A model generated the notes under the pieces. That model was not told the origin of the DNA and did not search any database. It saw only the letters and a program-made list of their open reading frames with translations. A stretch of DNA of 64,000 nt from Oscillospiraceae bacterium (GTDB taxonomy: Bacteria > Bacillota > Clostridia > Oscillospirales > JAAYXM01), in contig JAFQME010000031.1 of assembly GCA_017421025.1 (NCBI GenBank), forward strand, positions 62,001 through 126,000. Direction: 5' to 3'. A program made the position numbers and the translations under genes. The first letter of the stretch is position 1; every line of letters starts with the position of its first letter. Positions 49,978 through 58,032 of the stretch are shown piece by piece.

Positions 49978-51033
49978 ATGAAAGGTTACGCAATGCTCGG
50001 AATCGGCAAAACAGGCTGGATCGAAAAGGATCGCCCTGCGTGTGGCCCACTCGATGCCATTGTCCGCCCCATCGCAATCTCCCCATGCACTTCTGACATT
50101 CACACGGTTTGGGAAGGTGCAATCGGAGAAAGATGCGATATGATCTTGGGTCATGAAGCGGTCGGTGAGATTGTGGAAGTCGGCGCACTTGTCCGTGATT
50201 TCAAGGTTGGTGACCGTGTCATTGTCCCGGCAATCACCCCGGATTGGAGCAAGGTGGAATCCCAGGCAGGGTATTCCATGCACTCGGGCGGGATGCTTGC
50301 GGGTTGGAAATTCTCCAACTTCAAAGACGGTGTATTTGGTGAGTTCTTCCATGTCAACGATGCAGACGGCAACTTGGCACTGCTTCCCGATGGGGTGGAC
50401 CCGGCAGAAGCGGTTATGCTCAGCGATATGGTCCCCACCGGATTCCACGGCGTAGAGCTTGCAGACGTCCAGTTTGGGGACACGGTTGCGGTCATCGGCA
50501 TCGGCCCGGTCGGGCTCATGTCGGTTGCAGCGGCAGCACTGCGTGGCGCATCCCACTTGATTGCGGTCGGAAGCCGTCCGAATTGTATTCAGGTCGCAAA
50601 AGAATACGGCGCTACCGAAATCGTCAACTACCGTGAAGGCGATATCGTGGAGCAGATGATGGGGCTTACCCACGGCAAGGGTGTTGATAAAGTGGTCATC
50701 GCAGGCGGTGACAACGACACTTTCATCCAAGCGGTTCAAATGCTCAAACCCGGCGGCACAATCGGCAACGTCAATTACCTGGGCGGTGGCGATTATGTCC
50801 GGATTCCACGAGTGGAGTGGGGCTGCGGCATGGGACACAAGACGGTCGCAGGCGGCTTGATGCCGGGCGGACGTCTCCGCATGGAGAAGTTGGTCAGCCT
50901 GCTTGAAACCCGTCGTCTGGACACCGGAAAACTTCTGACCCACAAACTTCATGGCTTTGATAAGGCAGAAGAAGCGCTCATGCTGATGAAGGAAAAACCC
51001 AAAAACCTTATCAAGCCGGTTGTCATTTTGTAA
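49978..51033 (+). CDS. Zinc-type NADP-dependent (secondary) alcohol dehydrogenase
   Basis: The 351-residue protein resembles Thermoanaerobacter/Clostridium isopropanol dehydrogenase (TBADH): it starts MKGYAMLGIGKTGWIEK, has the zinc ligands Cys37 in ISPCTSDIHTVW, His in GHEAVGEI and Asp in LSDMVPTGFHG, and the coenzyme site VIGIGPVGLMSVAAAAL followed by VGSRPNCI with the Gly-Ser-Arg expected for NADPH binding. It lies 26 bases after the iron-type dehydrogenase with AGGAGG, so both belong to one Rex-linked unit. A terminator follows. Confidence 0.93.
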   Translation: MKGYAMLGIGKTGWIEKDRPACGPLDAIVRPIAISPCTSDIHTVWEGAIGERCDMILGHEAVGEIVEVGALVRDFKVGDRVIVPAITPDWSKVESQAGYSMHSGGMLAGWKFSNFKDGVFGEFFHVNDADGNLALLPDGVDPAEAVMLSDMVPTGFHGVELADVQFGDTVAVIGIGPVGLMSVAAAALRGASHLIAVGSRPNCIQVAKEYGATEIVNYREGDIVEQMMGLTHGKGVDKVVIAGGDNDTFIQAVQMLKPGGTIGNVNYLGGGDYVRIPRVEWGCGMGHKTVAGGLMPGGRLRMEKLVSLLETRRLDTGKLLTHKLHGFDKAEEALMLMKEKPKNLIKPVVIL

Positions 51034-51044
51034 CAAAAACAGCC

Positions 51045-51080
51045 AACTGACCCGAGGTCTTCCGACTCCGGGTCAGTTTT
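51045..51080 (+). terminator. Rho-independent terminator
   Basis: AACTGACCCG (51045-51054) pairs with CGGGTCAGTT (51069-51078), followed by a short T-run. Confidence 0.8.
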
Positions 51081-51115
51081 CCTGCTGAAAAAGAGGATAA
51101 AAATCAGAAAACCCC

Positions 51116-51144
51116 TTGAATTTTCTTGGGGGTTGGTCTACAAT
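51116..51144 (+). promoter_or_regulatory. Promoter of nfnA-nfnB
   Basis: TTGAAT (51116-51121), 17 bases, TACAAT (51139-51144). Confidence 0.7.
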
Positions 51145-51149
51145 AGAAA

Positions 51150-51180
51150 TTGATACACTGTCGAAAATCGACAGAATCAA
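51150..51180. promoter_or_regulatory. Dyad at the nfnAB transcription start
   Basis: TGTCGA-AAA-TCGACA (51159-51173) is a perfect 6-base inverted repeat, flanked by TTGAT (51150-51154) and ATCAA (51176-51180), which extend the symmetry. It covers the predicted start site. It may be an operator or a 5' hairpin of the mRNA; it does not match Rex. Confidence 0.5.
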
Positions 51181-51195
51181 AACTGAAAGAAAGAT

Positions 51196-52047
51196 GTGAG
51201 AGACTTGTTTAAGATTGTGAACAAAAAAGTTCTGAATCCCACAGTCACTTTGCTTGAAATCGACGCACCTCGTGTTGCTAAGAAAGCAGAGCCGGGTCAG
51301 TTCATCATTCTGCGTGTAGATGAAAACGGCGAGCGTATTCCGCTTACCATCGCAGATTTTGACCGTGAGCGTGGAACTGTGACCATTATTTTCCAGCTGG
51401 TGGGTGCAACTACAAAAGCACTCGGCATGATGGAGGTTGGCGATGCTCTGGCAGACTTTGTCGGTCCGCTCGGCACCCCGTCTCACACCGAAGGCTTAAA
51501 GAAAGTCGCAGTCATCGGCGGCGGCGTGGGCTGTGCAATCGCATACCCGGTCGCAAAGAAGCTCCATGAGCAGGGCACTGTTGTCCACTCCATCGTGGGC
51601 TTCCGTAATCAGGATCTTGTTATCCTGGAAGATGAATTTACCGCAGTCAGCGATATCATGAAAATCATGACCGATGACGGCTCCTACGGCACCAAGGGCT
51701 TGGTTACCGATGCACTCAAGAGCCTCATCGACAGCGGCGAAGAATATGACGAAGTCATCGCCATCGGTCCGGTCATTATGATGAAGTTCGTTTCCAAACT
51801 CACCAAGGAATACGGCATCAAGACCACCGTCAGCATGAACCCGATCATGATCGACGGTACCGGTATGTGCGGCGGCTGCCGACTCACCGTTGGCGGCGAG
51901 ACCAAGTTCGCTTGCGTGGACGGTCCGGATTTCGACGGCCACTTGGTGGACTTCGATCAGCTCATGAAGAGAAATATGATGTATAAACCGTTTGAGCAGG
52001 AAGCAGACTGCAATCTCTTGAAGAAGGGGGAAAACGCAAATGCCTAA
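51196..52047 (+). CDS. nfnA: NADH-dependent reduced-ferredoxin:NADP+ oxidoreductase subunit A
   Basis: NfnAB couples NADH and reduced ferredoxin oxidation to reduction of NADP+ by flavin-based electron bifurcation. NfnA (283 residues) has a ferredoxin-reductase FAD domain (PGQFIILRVDENGERIPLTIAD, VGDALADFVGPLGTP), the NAD domain VAVIGGGVGCAIAYP, and [2Fe-2S] cysteines in GTGMCGGCRLTVGG...FACVDGP. The frame's first candidate start is the GTG at 51196, but a TTG at 51205 would give the more typical beginning MFKIVNKKVLNPTVTL; neither has a strong ribosome site. Overlaps nfnB by 8 bases. Confidence 0.92.
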   Translation: MRDLFKIVNKKVLNPTVTLLEIDAPRVAKKAEPGQFIILRVDENGERIPLTIADFDRERGTVTIIFQLVGATTKALGMMEVGDALADFVGPLGTPSHTEGLKKVAVIGGGVGCAIAYPVAKKLHEQGTVVHSIVGFRNQDLVILEDEFTAVSDIMKIMTDDGSYGTKGLVTDALKSLIDSGEEYDEVIAIGPVIMMKFVSKLTKEYGIKTTVSMNPIMIDGTGMCGGCRLTVGGETKFACVDGPDFDGHLVDFDQLMKRNMMYKPFEQEADCNLLKKGENANA

Positions 52048-53431
52048 TATGTCTTTGACCAAGGTCCCCATGCCGGAAGATGCTCCCGAGATTCGCAACA
52101 AAAACTTTGAAGAAGTTGCCCGCGGTTACACCGAAGCAATGGCACAGGAAGAGGCAGATCGCTGCCTGAATTGTAAAACCCGTCCGTGTGTTGGCGGATG
52201 CCCGGTCGGCGTTCCCATCCCGGAATTCATTTCGCTCATCAAAGCAGGCGACTTTATCGGCGCTGCAAAGAAGATCAAGGAAATGAACCTGCTCCCCGCA
52301 ATCTGCGGCCGTGTTTGCCCGCAGGAAAGCCAGTGTGAAAAGCTGTGCGTGCGTGGCATCAAGGGTGAATCGGTCGGTATCGGCCGTCTGGAGCGTTTTG
52401 CGGCAGACTACCTGCTCGCACATCCGGAAGCAGCAGCTGAAAAGCCGGTCAGCAACGGCCACAAGGTCGCAATCGTCGGCTCGGGCCCCTCGGGCTTAAG
52501 CTGTGCTGGTGAGCTCGCTCGTCAGGGCTATGAAGTCACCGTGTTTGAAGCATTACATAAAGCCGGCGGCGTTTTGGTTTACGGAATTCCGGAATTCCGT
52601 CTCCCGAAATCCATTGTTCAGCAGGAAATTGATAACCTCAAAGCTTTGGGCGTTGCCTTTGAGACCGACTTTGTTGTCGGTAAGACCGCAACCGTCGACG
52701 AACTCTTCGAGGACGGCTTTGAAGCAATCTTCGTTGGTTCGGGCGCAGGTCTCCCGTCCTTCATGAAGATCCCGGGCGAAGAATTCTCCGGTGTTTATTC
52801 GGCAAACGAATTCCTCACCCGTATCAACCTGATGAAGGCGTATCAGCCGGATTCCACCACCCCGATCATGAAGCCGAAGAAAGTGGCTGTGGTCGGCGGC
52901 GGTAACGTCGCAATGGATGCGGCGCGCTGTGCAAAGCGTATCGGTGCTGACGAAGTCACCATCGTTTACCGCAGAACCGAGAAGGAACTGCCGGCACGAC
53001 TCGAAGAAATCCATCACGCAAAAGAGGAAGGCATCAACTTCCATATGCTGGTCAGCCCGGTTGAAATCCTGGGTGACGAAAACGGCTGGGTCCGTGGCAT
53101 TCGTTGCATCAAGATGGAATTCGGTGAGCCGGACGCAAGCGGCCGTTGCCGTCCTGTCCCGGTTGAGGGCAGCGAGTTTGAGATGGAGATGGATTGCGTG
53201 GTTATGGCAATCGGCAACTCTCCCAACCCGCTCATCAGCCAGACCACCAAGGGTCTGGAAACCAACCGCAAAGGCTGCCTCGTCCTGACCGACGAGGATG
53301 CGCTCGCCACCACCCGTGAGGGTGTGTTTGCAGGCGGTGACGCTGTCACCGGTGCTGCAACCGTTATTTTGGCAATGGGCGCAGGTAAGACTGCAGCAAA
53401 ATCCATCGACAATTACATTCAGGGGAAATAA
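52040..53431 (+). CDS. nfnB: NADH-dependent reduced-ferredoxin:NADP+ oxidoreductase subunit B
   Basis: NfnB (463 residues) is the bifurcating-FAD, GltD-like subunit. The N-terminal two-[4Fe-4S] domain has CLNCKTRPCVGGCPVGVPIPEF and CGRVCPQESQCEKLCVRG, followed by FAD binding VAIVGSGPSGLSCAGELARQG and the NADP domain VAVVGGGNVAMDAARCAKR, with the end FAGGDAVTGAATVILAMGAGK. Its start overlaps nfnA by 8 bases. It sits directly before hydCBA, where NADPH, NADH, ferredoxin and H2 can be balanced. Confidence 0.94.
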   Translation: MPNMSLTKVPMPEDAPEIRNKNFEEVARGYTEAMAQEEADRCLNCKTRPCVGGCPVGVPIPEFISLIKAGDFIGAAKKIKEMNLLPAICGRVCPQESQCEKLCVRGIKGESVGIGRLERFAADYLLAHPEAAAEKPVSNGHKVAIVGSGPSGLSCAGELARQGYEVTVFEALHKAGGVLVYGIPEFRLPKSIVQQEIDNLKALGVAFETDFVVGKTATVDELFEDGFEAIFVGSGAGLPSFMKIPGEEFSGVYSANEFLTRINLMKAYQPDSTTPIMKPKKVAVVGGGNVAMDAARCAKRIGADEVTIVYRRTEKELPARLEEIHHAKEEGINFHMLVSPVEILGDENGWVRGIRCIKMEFGEPDASGRCRPVPVEGSEFEMEMDCVVMAIGNSPNPLISQTTKGLETNRKGCLVLTDEDALATTREGVFAGGDAVTGAATVILAMGAGKTAAKSIDNYIQGK

Positions 53432-53439
53432 TTGACTGA

Positions 53440-53480
53440 CTGCCGCCGCAGCAGAAATCTGCGGCGGCAGAGTCTTGTTT
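53440..53480 (+). terminator. Strong hairpin, probable terminator
   Basis: CTGCCGCCGCAG (53440-53451) pairs with CTGCGGCGGCAG (53459-53470), a 12-bp G+C stem; the following T-tract is interrupted, so some read-through into hydC is likely. I see no strong promoter between it and hydC. Confidence 0.7.
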
Positions 53481-53508
53481 TGAAAAAGATAGAAAAAGGA
53501 GTCTCAAA

Positions 53509-54000
53509 ATGGAGAAAAACTTTGATTTCACCTTGGTCGACGAAATACTCGACCGCTATGGATGTAAGGAAAGCGCAATGATCGCAATCCTGCAGGACAT
53601 CCAGGAGCATTACCGCTATCTGCCGCGCGAGATTTTCCCGCGTTTGGCAAAGCGCATCGGTGTTGGCGAAGCGCAGATTTACGGTGTTGCAACATTCTAT
53701 GAAAACTTCTCGCTTGAGCCGGAAGGAAAGTATGTCTTTAAGGTTTGCGACGGCACCGCTTGCCATGTTCGTAAATCCATTCCGATCCTTGAGCGTCTGC
53801 GCTCGGACCTCGGCCTGCGTGAAGGTCAGACCACAACCGACGACGGAAATTTCACGGTTGCAACCGTTTCCTGCCTCGGCGCTTGCGGCTTGGCTCCGGT
53901 ACTTACTGTCAACAACAAGGTTTATCCTGCGATGACTCCGGATAAAGCATCCGAGCTGATCGAATCTTTGAAAAAGGAGCTTGAAAATGCTGAAAAATAG
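53509..54000 (+). CDS. hydC: NuoE-like [2Fe-2S] subunit of the bifurcating hydrogenase
   Basis: This 163-residue subunit has a helical N-terminal bundle (LVDEILDRYGCKESAMIAILQDIQEHYRYLPREIF) and a thioredoxin-like [2Fe-2S] domain with the four cysteines in VCDGTACHVRKS and VSCLGACGLAP. HydC passes electrons among the cofactors of the HydABC complex. AAAGGAG lies 7 bases before the ATG; its stop lies inside the start region of hydB (14-base overlap). Confidence 0.93.
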   Translation: MEKNFDFTLVDEILDRYGCKESAMIAILQDIQEHYRYLPREIFPRLAKRIGVGEAQIYGVATFYENFSLEPEGKYVFKVCDGTACHVRKSIPILERLRSDLGLREGQTTTDDGNFTVATVSCLGACGLAPVLTVNNKVYPAMTPDKASELIESLKKELENAEK

Positions 54001-55861
54001 AGAAGAACTGCAGCAGTTAAGAGCTGCCTGCCAAAAGGCGTTTGCCGCAGAAGAGAAGAAGATTCTGGTCTGCACCGGTACGGGTTGTGTTTCCAGCGGT
54101 TCGTTGGATGTCTATGCAGAACTCGTTCGACTCATGAAGGATGCGGGCATTGCTTGCTCGGTTGAACTTCAGAAGGATCCGCACGGGGATGAAATCCGTG
54201 TCACCAAGGGCGGTTGCCCGGGCTTCTGCGAAATCGGACCGTTGGTCCGCATTGAGCCGCAGGGCTGGCTTTACACCAAGGTCTCGGTTTCCGACTGTGA
54301 GGAAATCATTGCAAAGACCATCAAAAATGGGGAACTGATCGAGCGTTTGGCTTATAAGCTGGACGGCGTGGTATATGCAAAGAAGGATGAAATCCCGTTC
54401 TATCAGAAGCAGAAGCGCCTTGCACTGGAGCACTGCGGCGAGATCGATTCCGACTCGATTGAAGAATATCTGGGTGTCGGCGGCTATGTCGCATTCGAAA
54501 AGGCACTCTTTGATATGCGTGCAGACGAGGTCATCAACGAAATCACCGAAAGTAACCTGCGTGGCCGTGGCGGCGGCGGTTTCCAGACCGGTCGTAAGTG
54601 GTCCCAGGTGGCACGTCAGACCTCTCTCCCGAAGTACGTTGTCTGTAACGGCGACGAAGGCGACCCGGGTGCATTCATGGATCGAAGCATCATGGAAGAC
54701 GATCCGCACCGTATGCTGGAAGGCATGATGATTGCAGGTCTTGCTTGCGGCGCAAGCGAGGGCTACATCTACGTCCGTGCCGAGTATCCGGTCGCAGTTA
54801 AAAAACTGAAAAACGCAATTGCACAGGCAGAGGCACTTGGTCTCTTGGGTGACAACATCCTGGGCACCGACTTCTGCTTCCATATGCACATCAACCGTGG
54901 CGCAGGCGCATTCGTCTGCGGCGAAGGCAGTGCACTCACTGCATCCATCGAAGGTAAGCGCGGTATGCCCCGTGTCAAGCCGCCCCGTACCGTTGAGCAC
55001 GGTCTGTTCGATCAGCCGACCGTTCTTAACAACGTCGAAACCTTTGCAAACGTTGCAAAGATCATCGAAAACGGTGCGGAGTGGTACAAGGGCATCGGTC
55101 CGGAAAAGAGCCCGGGCACCAAGGCGTTTGCCGTTACCGGTAACATCAAGAACACCGGCCTCATCGAAGTCCCGATGGGCACCACCCTGCGTGAAGTCAT
55201 CTTCGACATCTGCGGCGGTATGCGTGACGGTGGCGAATTTAAGGCAGTCCAGATCGGCGGTCCGTCCGGCGGCTGTCTGACCAAGGACGATCTCGACCTC
55301 CCGCTTGACTTTGACTCCCTCTCCCGTGTGGGCGCAATGATTGGTTCGGGCGGCTTGGTTGTCATGGACAGCAACACCTGTATGGTCGAAGTTGCTCGCT
55401 TCTTTATGAACTTTACCCAGAACGAATCCTGCGGTAAGTGCGTGCCGTGCCGTGAGGGTACCAAGCGTATGCTGGAAATCCTCGAGCGCATCGTTGCAGG
55501 CGAAGGCCGTGAGGGCGATATCGAGCTCCTGCTCGAACTGGCAGACACCATCTCCCACACCGCACTGTGCGGCTTGGGTAAGAGTGCTGCAAACCCGGTG
55601 GTCAGCACCATCAAGAACTTCCGTGACGAATACGAAGCTCATATCAAAGAGAAACGCTGCCCGGCAGGTGCTTGCGAAAAGCTCAAGAAGATTTGGATCG
55701 ATCCGGATCTCTGTAAGGGCTGCTCCAAGTGTGCAAGACAGTGCCCGGTCGATGCAATCTCGGGCAAGGTCAAGGAGCCGTTTGTCATTGATTCTGCAAA
55801 GTGTATCAAATGTGGTGCATGTATCAGCGCTTGCGCGTTCCATGCAGTGAAGGAGGGCTAA
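53987..55861 (+). CDS. hydB: NuoF-like flavoprotein subunit of the bifurcating hydrogenase
   Basis: The 624-residue protein has three parts: a thioredoxin-like [2Fe-2S] domain (VCTGTGCVSSGSLDVY, GGCPGFCEIGPL), the NuoF NAD/FMN core (LRGRGGGGFQTGRKWSQV, VCNGDEGDPGAFMDRSIME, the NESCGKCVPCREGTKRM [4Fe-4S] site), and a C-terminal two-[4Fe-4S] ferredoxin (CKGCSKCARQCPVDAI and CIKCGACISACAF). This is the FMN-bearing, NAD(H)-reactive subunit where bifurcation is thought to occur in HydABC. The ATG at 53987 has AAAGGAG 7 bases upstream. Confidence 0.95.
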   Translation: MLKNREELQQLRAACQKAFAAEEKKILVCTGTGCVSSGSLDVYAELVRLMKDAGIACSVELQKDPHGDEIRVTKGGCPGFCEIGPLVRIEPQGWLYTKVSVSDCEEIIAKTIKNGELIERLAYKLDGVVYAKKDEIPFYQKQKRLALEHCGEIDSDSIEEYLGVGGYVAFEKALFDMRADEVINEITESNLRGRGGGGFQTGRKWSQVARQTSLPKYVVCNGDEGDPGAFMDRSIMEDDPHRMLEGMMIAGLACGASEGYIYVRAEYPVAVKKLKNAIAQAEALGLLGDNILGTDFCFHMHINRGAGAFVCGEGSALTASIEGKRGMPRVKPPRTVEHGLFDQPTVLNNVETFANVAKIIENGAEWYKGIGPEKSPGTKAFAVTGNIKNTGLIEVPMGTTLREVIFDICGGMRDGGEFKAVQIGGPSGGCLTKDDLDLPLDFDSLSRVGAMIGSGGLVVMDSNTCMVEVARFFMNFTQNESCGKCVPCREGTKRMLEILERIVAGEGREGDIELLLELADTISHTALCGLGKSAANPVVSTIKNFRDEYEAHIKEKRCPAGACEKLKKIWIDPDLCKGCSKCARQCPVDAISGKVKEPFVIDSAKCIKCGACISACAFHAVKEG

Positions 55862-55864
55862 CTC

Positions 55865-57556
55865 ATGGATAGCAAAAAGTATATGATTATTGACGGCATC
55901 AATGTCGAAATTGAAAACGAAAAGAATATTTTGGAACTCATCCGCAAGGCGGGAATTGATCTGCCCACCTTCTGCTACTATTCCGAACTCTCCATCTACG
56001 GTGCATGCCGTATGTGTATGGTTGAGAACGAATGGGGCGGCATGGAAGCAGCTTGCTCCACCCCACCGAAAGCAGGCAAAAAGGTGTTTACCAACACCGA
56101 GAACCTGCGTAAGTACCGCAAGATGAACCTGGAACTCTTGCTCTCTAACCACTGCCGTGACTGTACCACTTGTGAAAAGAGCGGGGCATGCCGTCTGCAG
56201 TATTTGGCAAAGCGTTTCGGCATTGAGCGTGTCCGTTTTGACAACCCGAAGGAACACTCCAAACTGGATGAGTCCTCGGTCAGCATCGTGCGTGACCAAA
56301 ACAAGTGTATCCTGTGCGGCGACTGTGTCCGTATGTGTAAAGAAGTCCAGAACGTGGGTGCGATCGACTTCGCACACCGTGGCTTTAAGATGACGGTTTC
56401 CACCTCGTTTGACATTCCGATCGGCGAGTCCAACTGTGTTGGCTGCGGTCAGTGTGCAGCGGTCTGCCCGACCGGTGCAATCACCGTGAAAAACGACATC
56501 GACAAAGTCTGGGCAGCACTCCACAACCCGGATGTTCACGTCTCGGTTCAGGTTGCTCCGGCTGTCCGTGTTGCTGCAGGTAAGGCGCTCGGTCTTGCAA
56601 ACAACGACAACGCAATGGGCCGTATCGTTGCAGCACTCCGCCGTATGGGCTTTGATGAAATCTTCGACACCGCAACCGGCGCTGACCTGGTTGTTTTGGA
56701 AGAATCCAACGAATTCCTGGGTCGTCTGGAAGAGGGCGGCAAAATTCCGCTCTTCACCTCCTGCTGCCCAGCATGGGTTCAGTACTGTGAGAAGAATCAT
56801 CCTGATCTTCTCCCGCATCTCTCCACCGCACAGTCTCCGATGGAGATGTTTGCGGCAATCATCAAGGAGCACGACAAGCAGGCAGGCACCAAGAGTGTCC
56901 ATGTCGCAATCATGCCGTGTACCGCAAAGAAATTCGAAGCAGCACGTGAAGAGTTCCGCAACGAAGACGGTCAGATTGTTGACTACGTCATCACCACTCA
57001 GGAGCTTGTCCGTATGATTCAGGAATCCGGTATCGTCTTCCCCGAACTCGAGCCGGAGGCAGTAGACCTTCCGTTCGGCACCCGTTCCGGTGCAGGCGTC
57101 ATCTTCGGCGTCACCGGTGGTGTTACCGAAGCGGTGGTCCGCCGTGTTGCATCCGATAAGTCCCTTGCAACCCTCGATGCAATCGCATTCAGCGGTGTCC
57201 GTGGCATGAAGGGCGTGAAGGAAGCGATTGTTCCGTATGGCGATCGCAAGCTCAAGATTGCGGTTGTTTCGGGCCTCAGAAATGCGGAAAACCTGATCCA
57301 GAAGATCAAGGAAGGCGTACATTACGACCTGGTCGAAGTCATGGCTTGCCCGGGCGGCTGTGTCGCAGGTGCAGGTCAGCCGGTTTCCGACTTCAAGAAC
57401 AAAGAAAACCGCGGAAAAGCGCTGTATGCAGCTGATAAACTCAGCAACATCAAGCGAAGCGAGGAAAACCCGCTCATGCTCACCCTGTATCAGGGTCTGC
57501 TCAAGGGCCGTGTTCATGAGTTGCTCCATGTTGAGTACAAGCCGAAGGAGGACTAA
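55865..57556 (+). CDS. hydA: [FeFe]-hydrogenase catalytic subunit
   Basis: The 563-residue protein carries, in order, an N-terminal [2Fe-2S] domain (CYYSELSIYGACRMCMVE), a His/Cys-liganded [4Fe-4S] site (HCRDCTTCEKSGAC), two [4Fe-4S] ferredoxin sites (CILCGDCVRMC and CVGCGQCAAVCP) and the H-cluster domain with all three signatures: TSCCPAW, MPCTAKKFE and MACPGGCVAGAGQP. It makes or consumes H2 in the cytoplasm within HydABC, confurcating NADH and reduced ferredoxin. The gene follows hydB by 3 bases and is among the most codon-biased here. Confidence 0.97.
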   Translation: MDSKKYMIIDGINVEIENEKNILELIRKAGIDLPTFCYYSELSIYGACRMCMVENEWGGMEAACSTPPKAGKKVFTNTENLRKYRKMNLELLLSNHCRDCTTCEKSGACRLQYLAKRFGIERVRFDNPKEHSKLDESSVSIVRDQNKCILCGDCVRMCKEVQNVGAIDFAHRGFKMTVSTSFDIPIGESNCVGCGQCAAVCPTGAITVKNDIDKVWAALHNPDVHVSVQVAPAVRVAAGKALGLANNDNAMGRIVAALRRMGFDEIFDTATGADLVVLEESNEFLGRLEEGGKIPLFTSCCPAWVQYCEKNHPDLLPHLSTAQSPMEMFAAIIKEHDKQAGTKSVHVAIMPCTAKKFEAAREEFRNEDGQIVDYVITTQELVRMIQESGIVFPELEPEAVDLPFGTRSGAGVIFGVTGGVTEAVVRRVASDKSLATLDAIAFSGVRGMKGVKEAIVPYGDRKLKIAVVSGLRNAENLIQKIKEGVHYDLVEVMACPGGCVAGAGQPVSDFKNKENRGKALYAADKLSNIKRSEENPLMLTLYQGLLKGRVHELLHVEYKPKED

Positions 57557-57559
57557 ACC

Positions 57560-57805
57560 ATGGTTTCTGTTAATGTTTGCATCAGTGCACACTGTCATCA
57601 GAAGGGTGCATACAATGTCATGCACACCTTCCAGCAGATGATTGAGGAATACAACCTTCACGGGAAAGTGGAAATGAACGAAGGGTTCTGCACCCGCCAT
57701 TGCGGCGAAGGTGTGTCCATCACAGTCGACGGTGTGAGCGAAAACGTTCGCCCCGAAGCGGCACGTGACTTCTTCAAGACCAACATTTTGCCGAAAATCA
57801 AGTAA
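57560..57805 (+). CDS. Small thioredoxin-like [2Fe-2S] ferredoxin linked to the hydrogenase
   Basis: This 81-residue protein has four cysteines in CISAHC (Cys7, Cys12) and FCTRHC (Cys44, Cys48), the spacing of NuoE/thioredoxin-like [2Fe-2S] proteins, and matches the C-terminal half of HydC in layout (VNVCIS...GVSITVDGVSENVRPEAARDFF). It starts 3 bases after hydA with GGAGG in front and ends the operon. A role as extra electron carrier or assembly partner of the hydrogenase is likely but unproven. Confidence 0.8.
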   Translation: MVSVNVCISAHCHQKGAYNVMHTFQQMIEEYNLHGKVEMNEGFCTRHCGEGVSITVDGVSENVRPEAARDFFKTNILPKIK

Positions 57806-57809
57806 GTTC

Positions 57810-57846
57810 AAAACCGCTCAAGGAGACTCCTTGGGCGGTTTTTGCT
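57810..57846 (+). terminator. Rho-independent terminator
   Basis: AAAACCGCTCAAGGAG pairs with CTCCTTGGGCGGTTTT, followed by further T. It ends the hydCBA transcript. Confidence 0.9.
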
Positions 57847-57884
57847 TTTTCAGTTGATTTTTTTTCTAATTTTTGCGAAAAAGG

Positions 57885-57913
57885 TTGTATCTTGCGAAAA
57901 TTTATTGTATCAT
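57885..57913 (+). promoter_or_regulatory. Promoter of the Gfo/Idh/MocA-amidohydrolase cluster
   Basis: TTGTAT (57885-57890), 17 bases, TATCAT (57908-57913). Predicted start about 57920 leaves a leader of some 113 bases. Confidence 0.65.
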
Positions 57914-57930
57914 ATTAAATAGAGTAAATA

Positions 57931-58024
57931 TGGTGCCAAAGTGCCCTTTGGTATTCGTTGACATTTCACGGTTGGGGCACTTGCCCCAAAAAACAAGGGA
58001 AATATCCCGGATATTTTCAGGAGG
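57931..58024 (+). promoter_or_regulatory. Structured leader with mutually exclusive hairpins
   Basis: Hairpin 1 is CCAAAG-TGCC-CTTTGG (57937-57950 region). Hairpin 2 is TTGGGGC-ACTT-GCCCCAA (57972-57989). AAGTGCCC (57939-57946) is fully complementary to GGGCACTT (57975-57982), so hairpins 1 and 2 can be exchanged for one long-range pairing or a pseudoknot. Close to the ribosome site AAATATC-CCG-GATATTT (58000-58016) competes with GGGA-AATA-TCCC (57997-58008). This is the layout of a translation-controlling switch, but I recognise no known class. Confidence 0.5.
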
Positions 58025-58032
58025 TAGTGAAA

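Noticed and set aside
54017-57811. 1264-codon open frame on the minus strand
   Set aside because: It lies wholly opposite hydB and hydA. Strong codon bias in those genes removes stops from one antisense frame; it has no ribosome site and a Cys/Asp-rich meaningless translation.
57958-58032. 25-codon N-terminal extension of the Gfo/Idh/MocA protein
   Set aside because: It would be read through the leader hairpins and the AGGAGG; the Rossmann fold starts right after the ATG at 58033.
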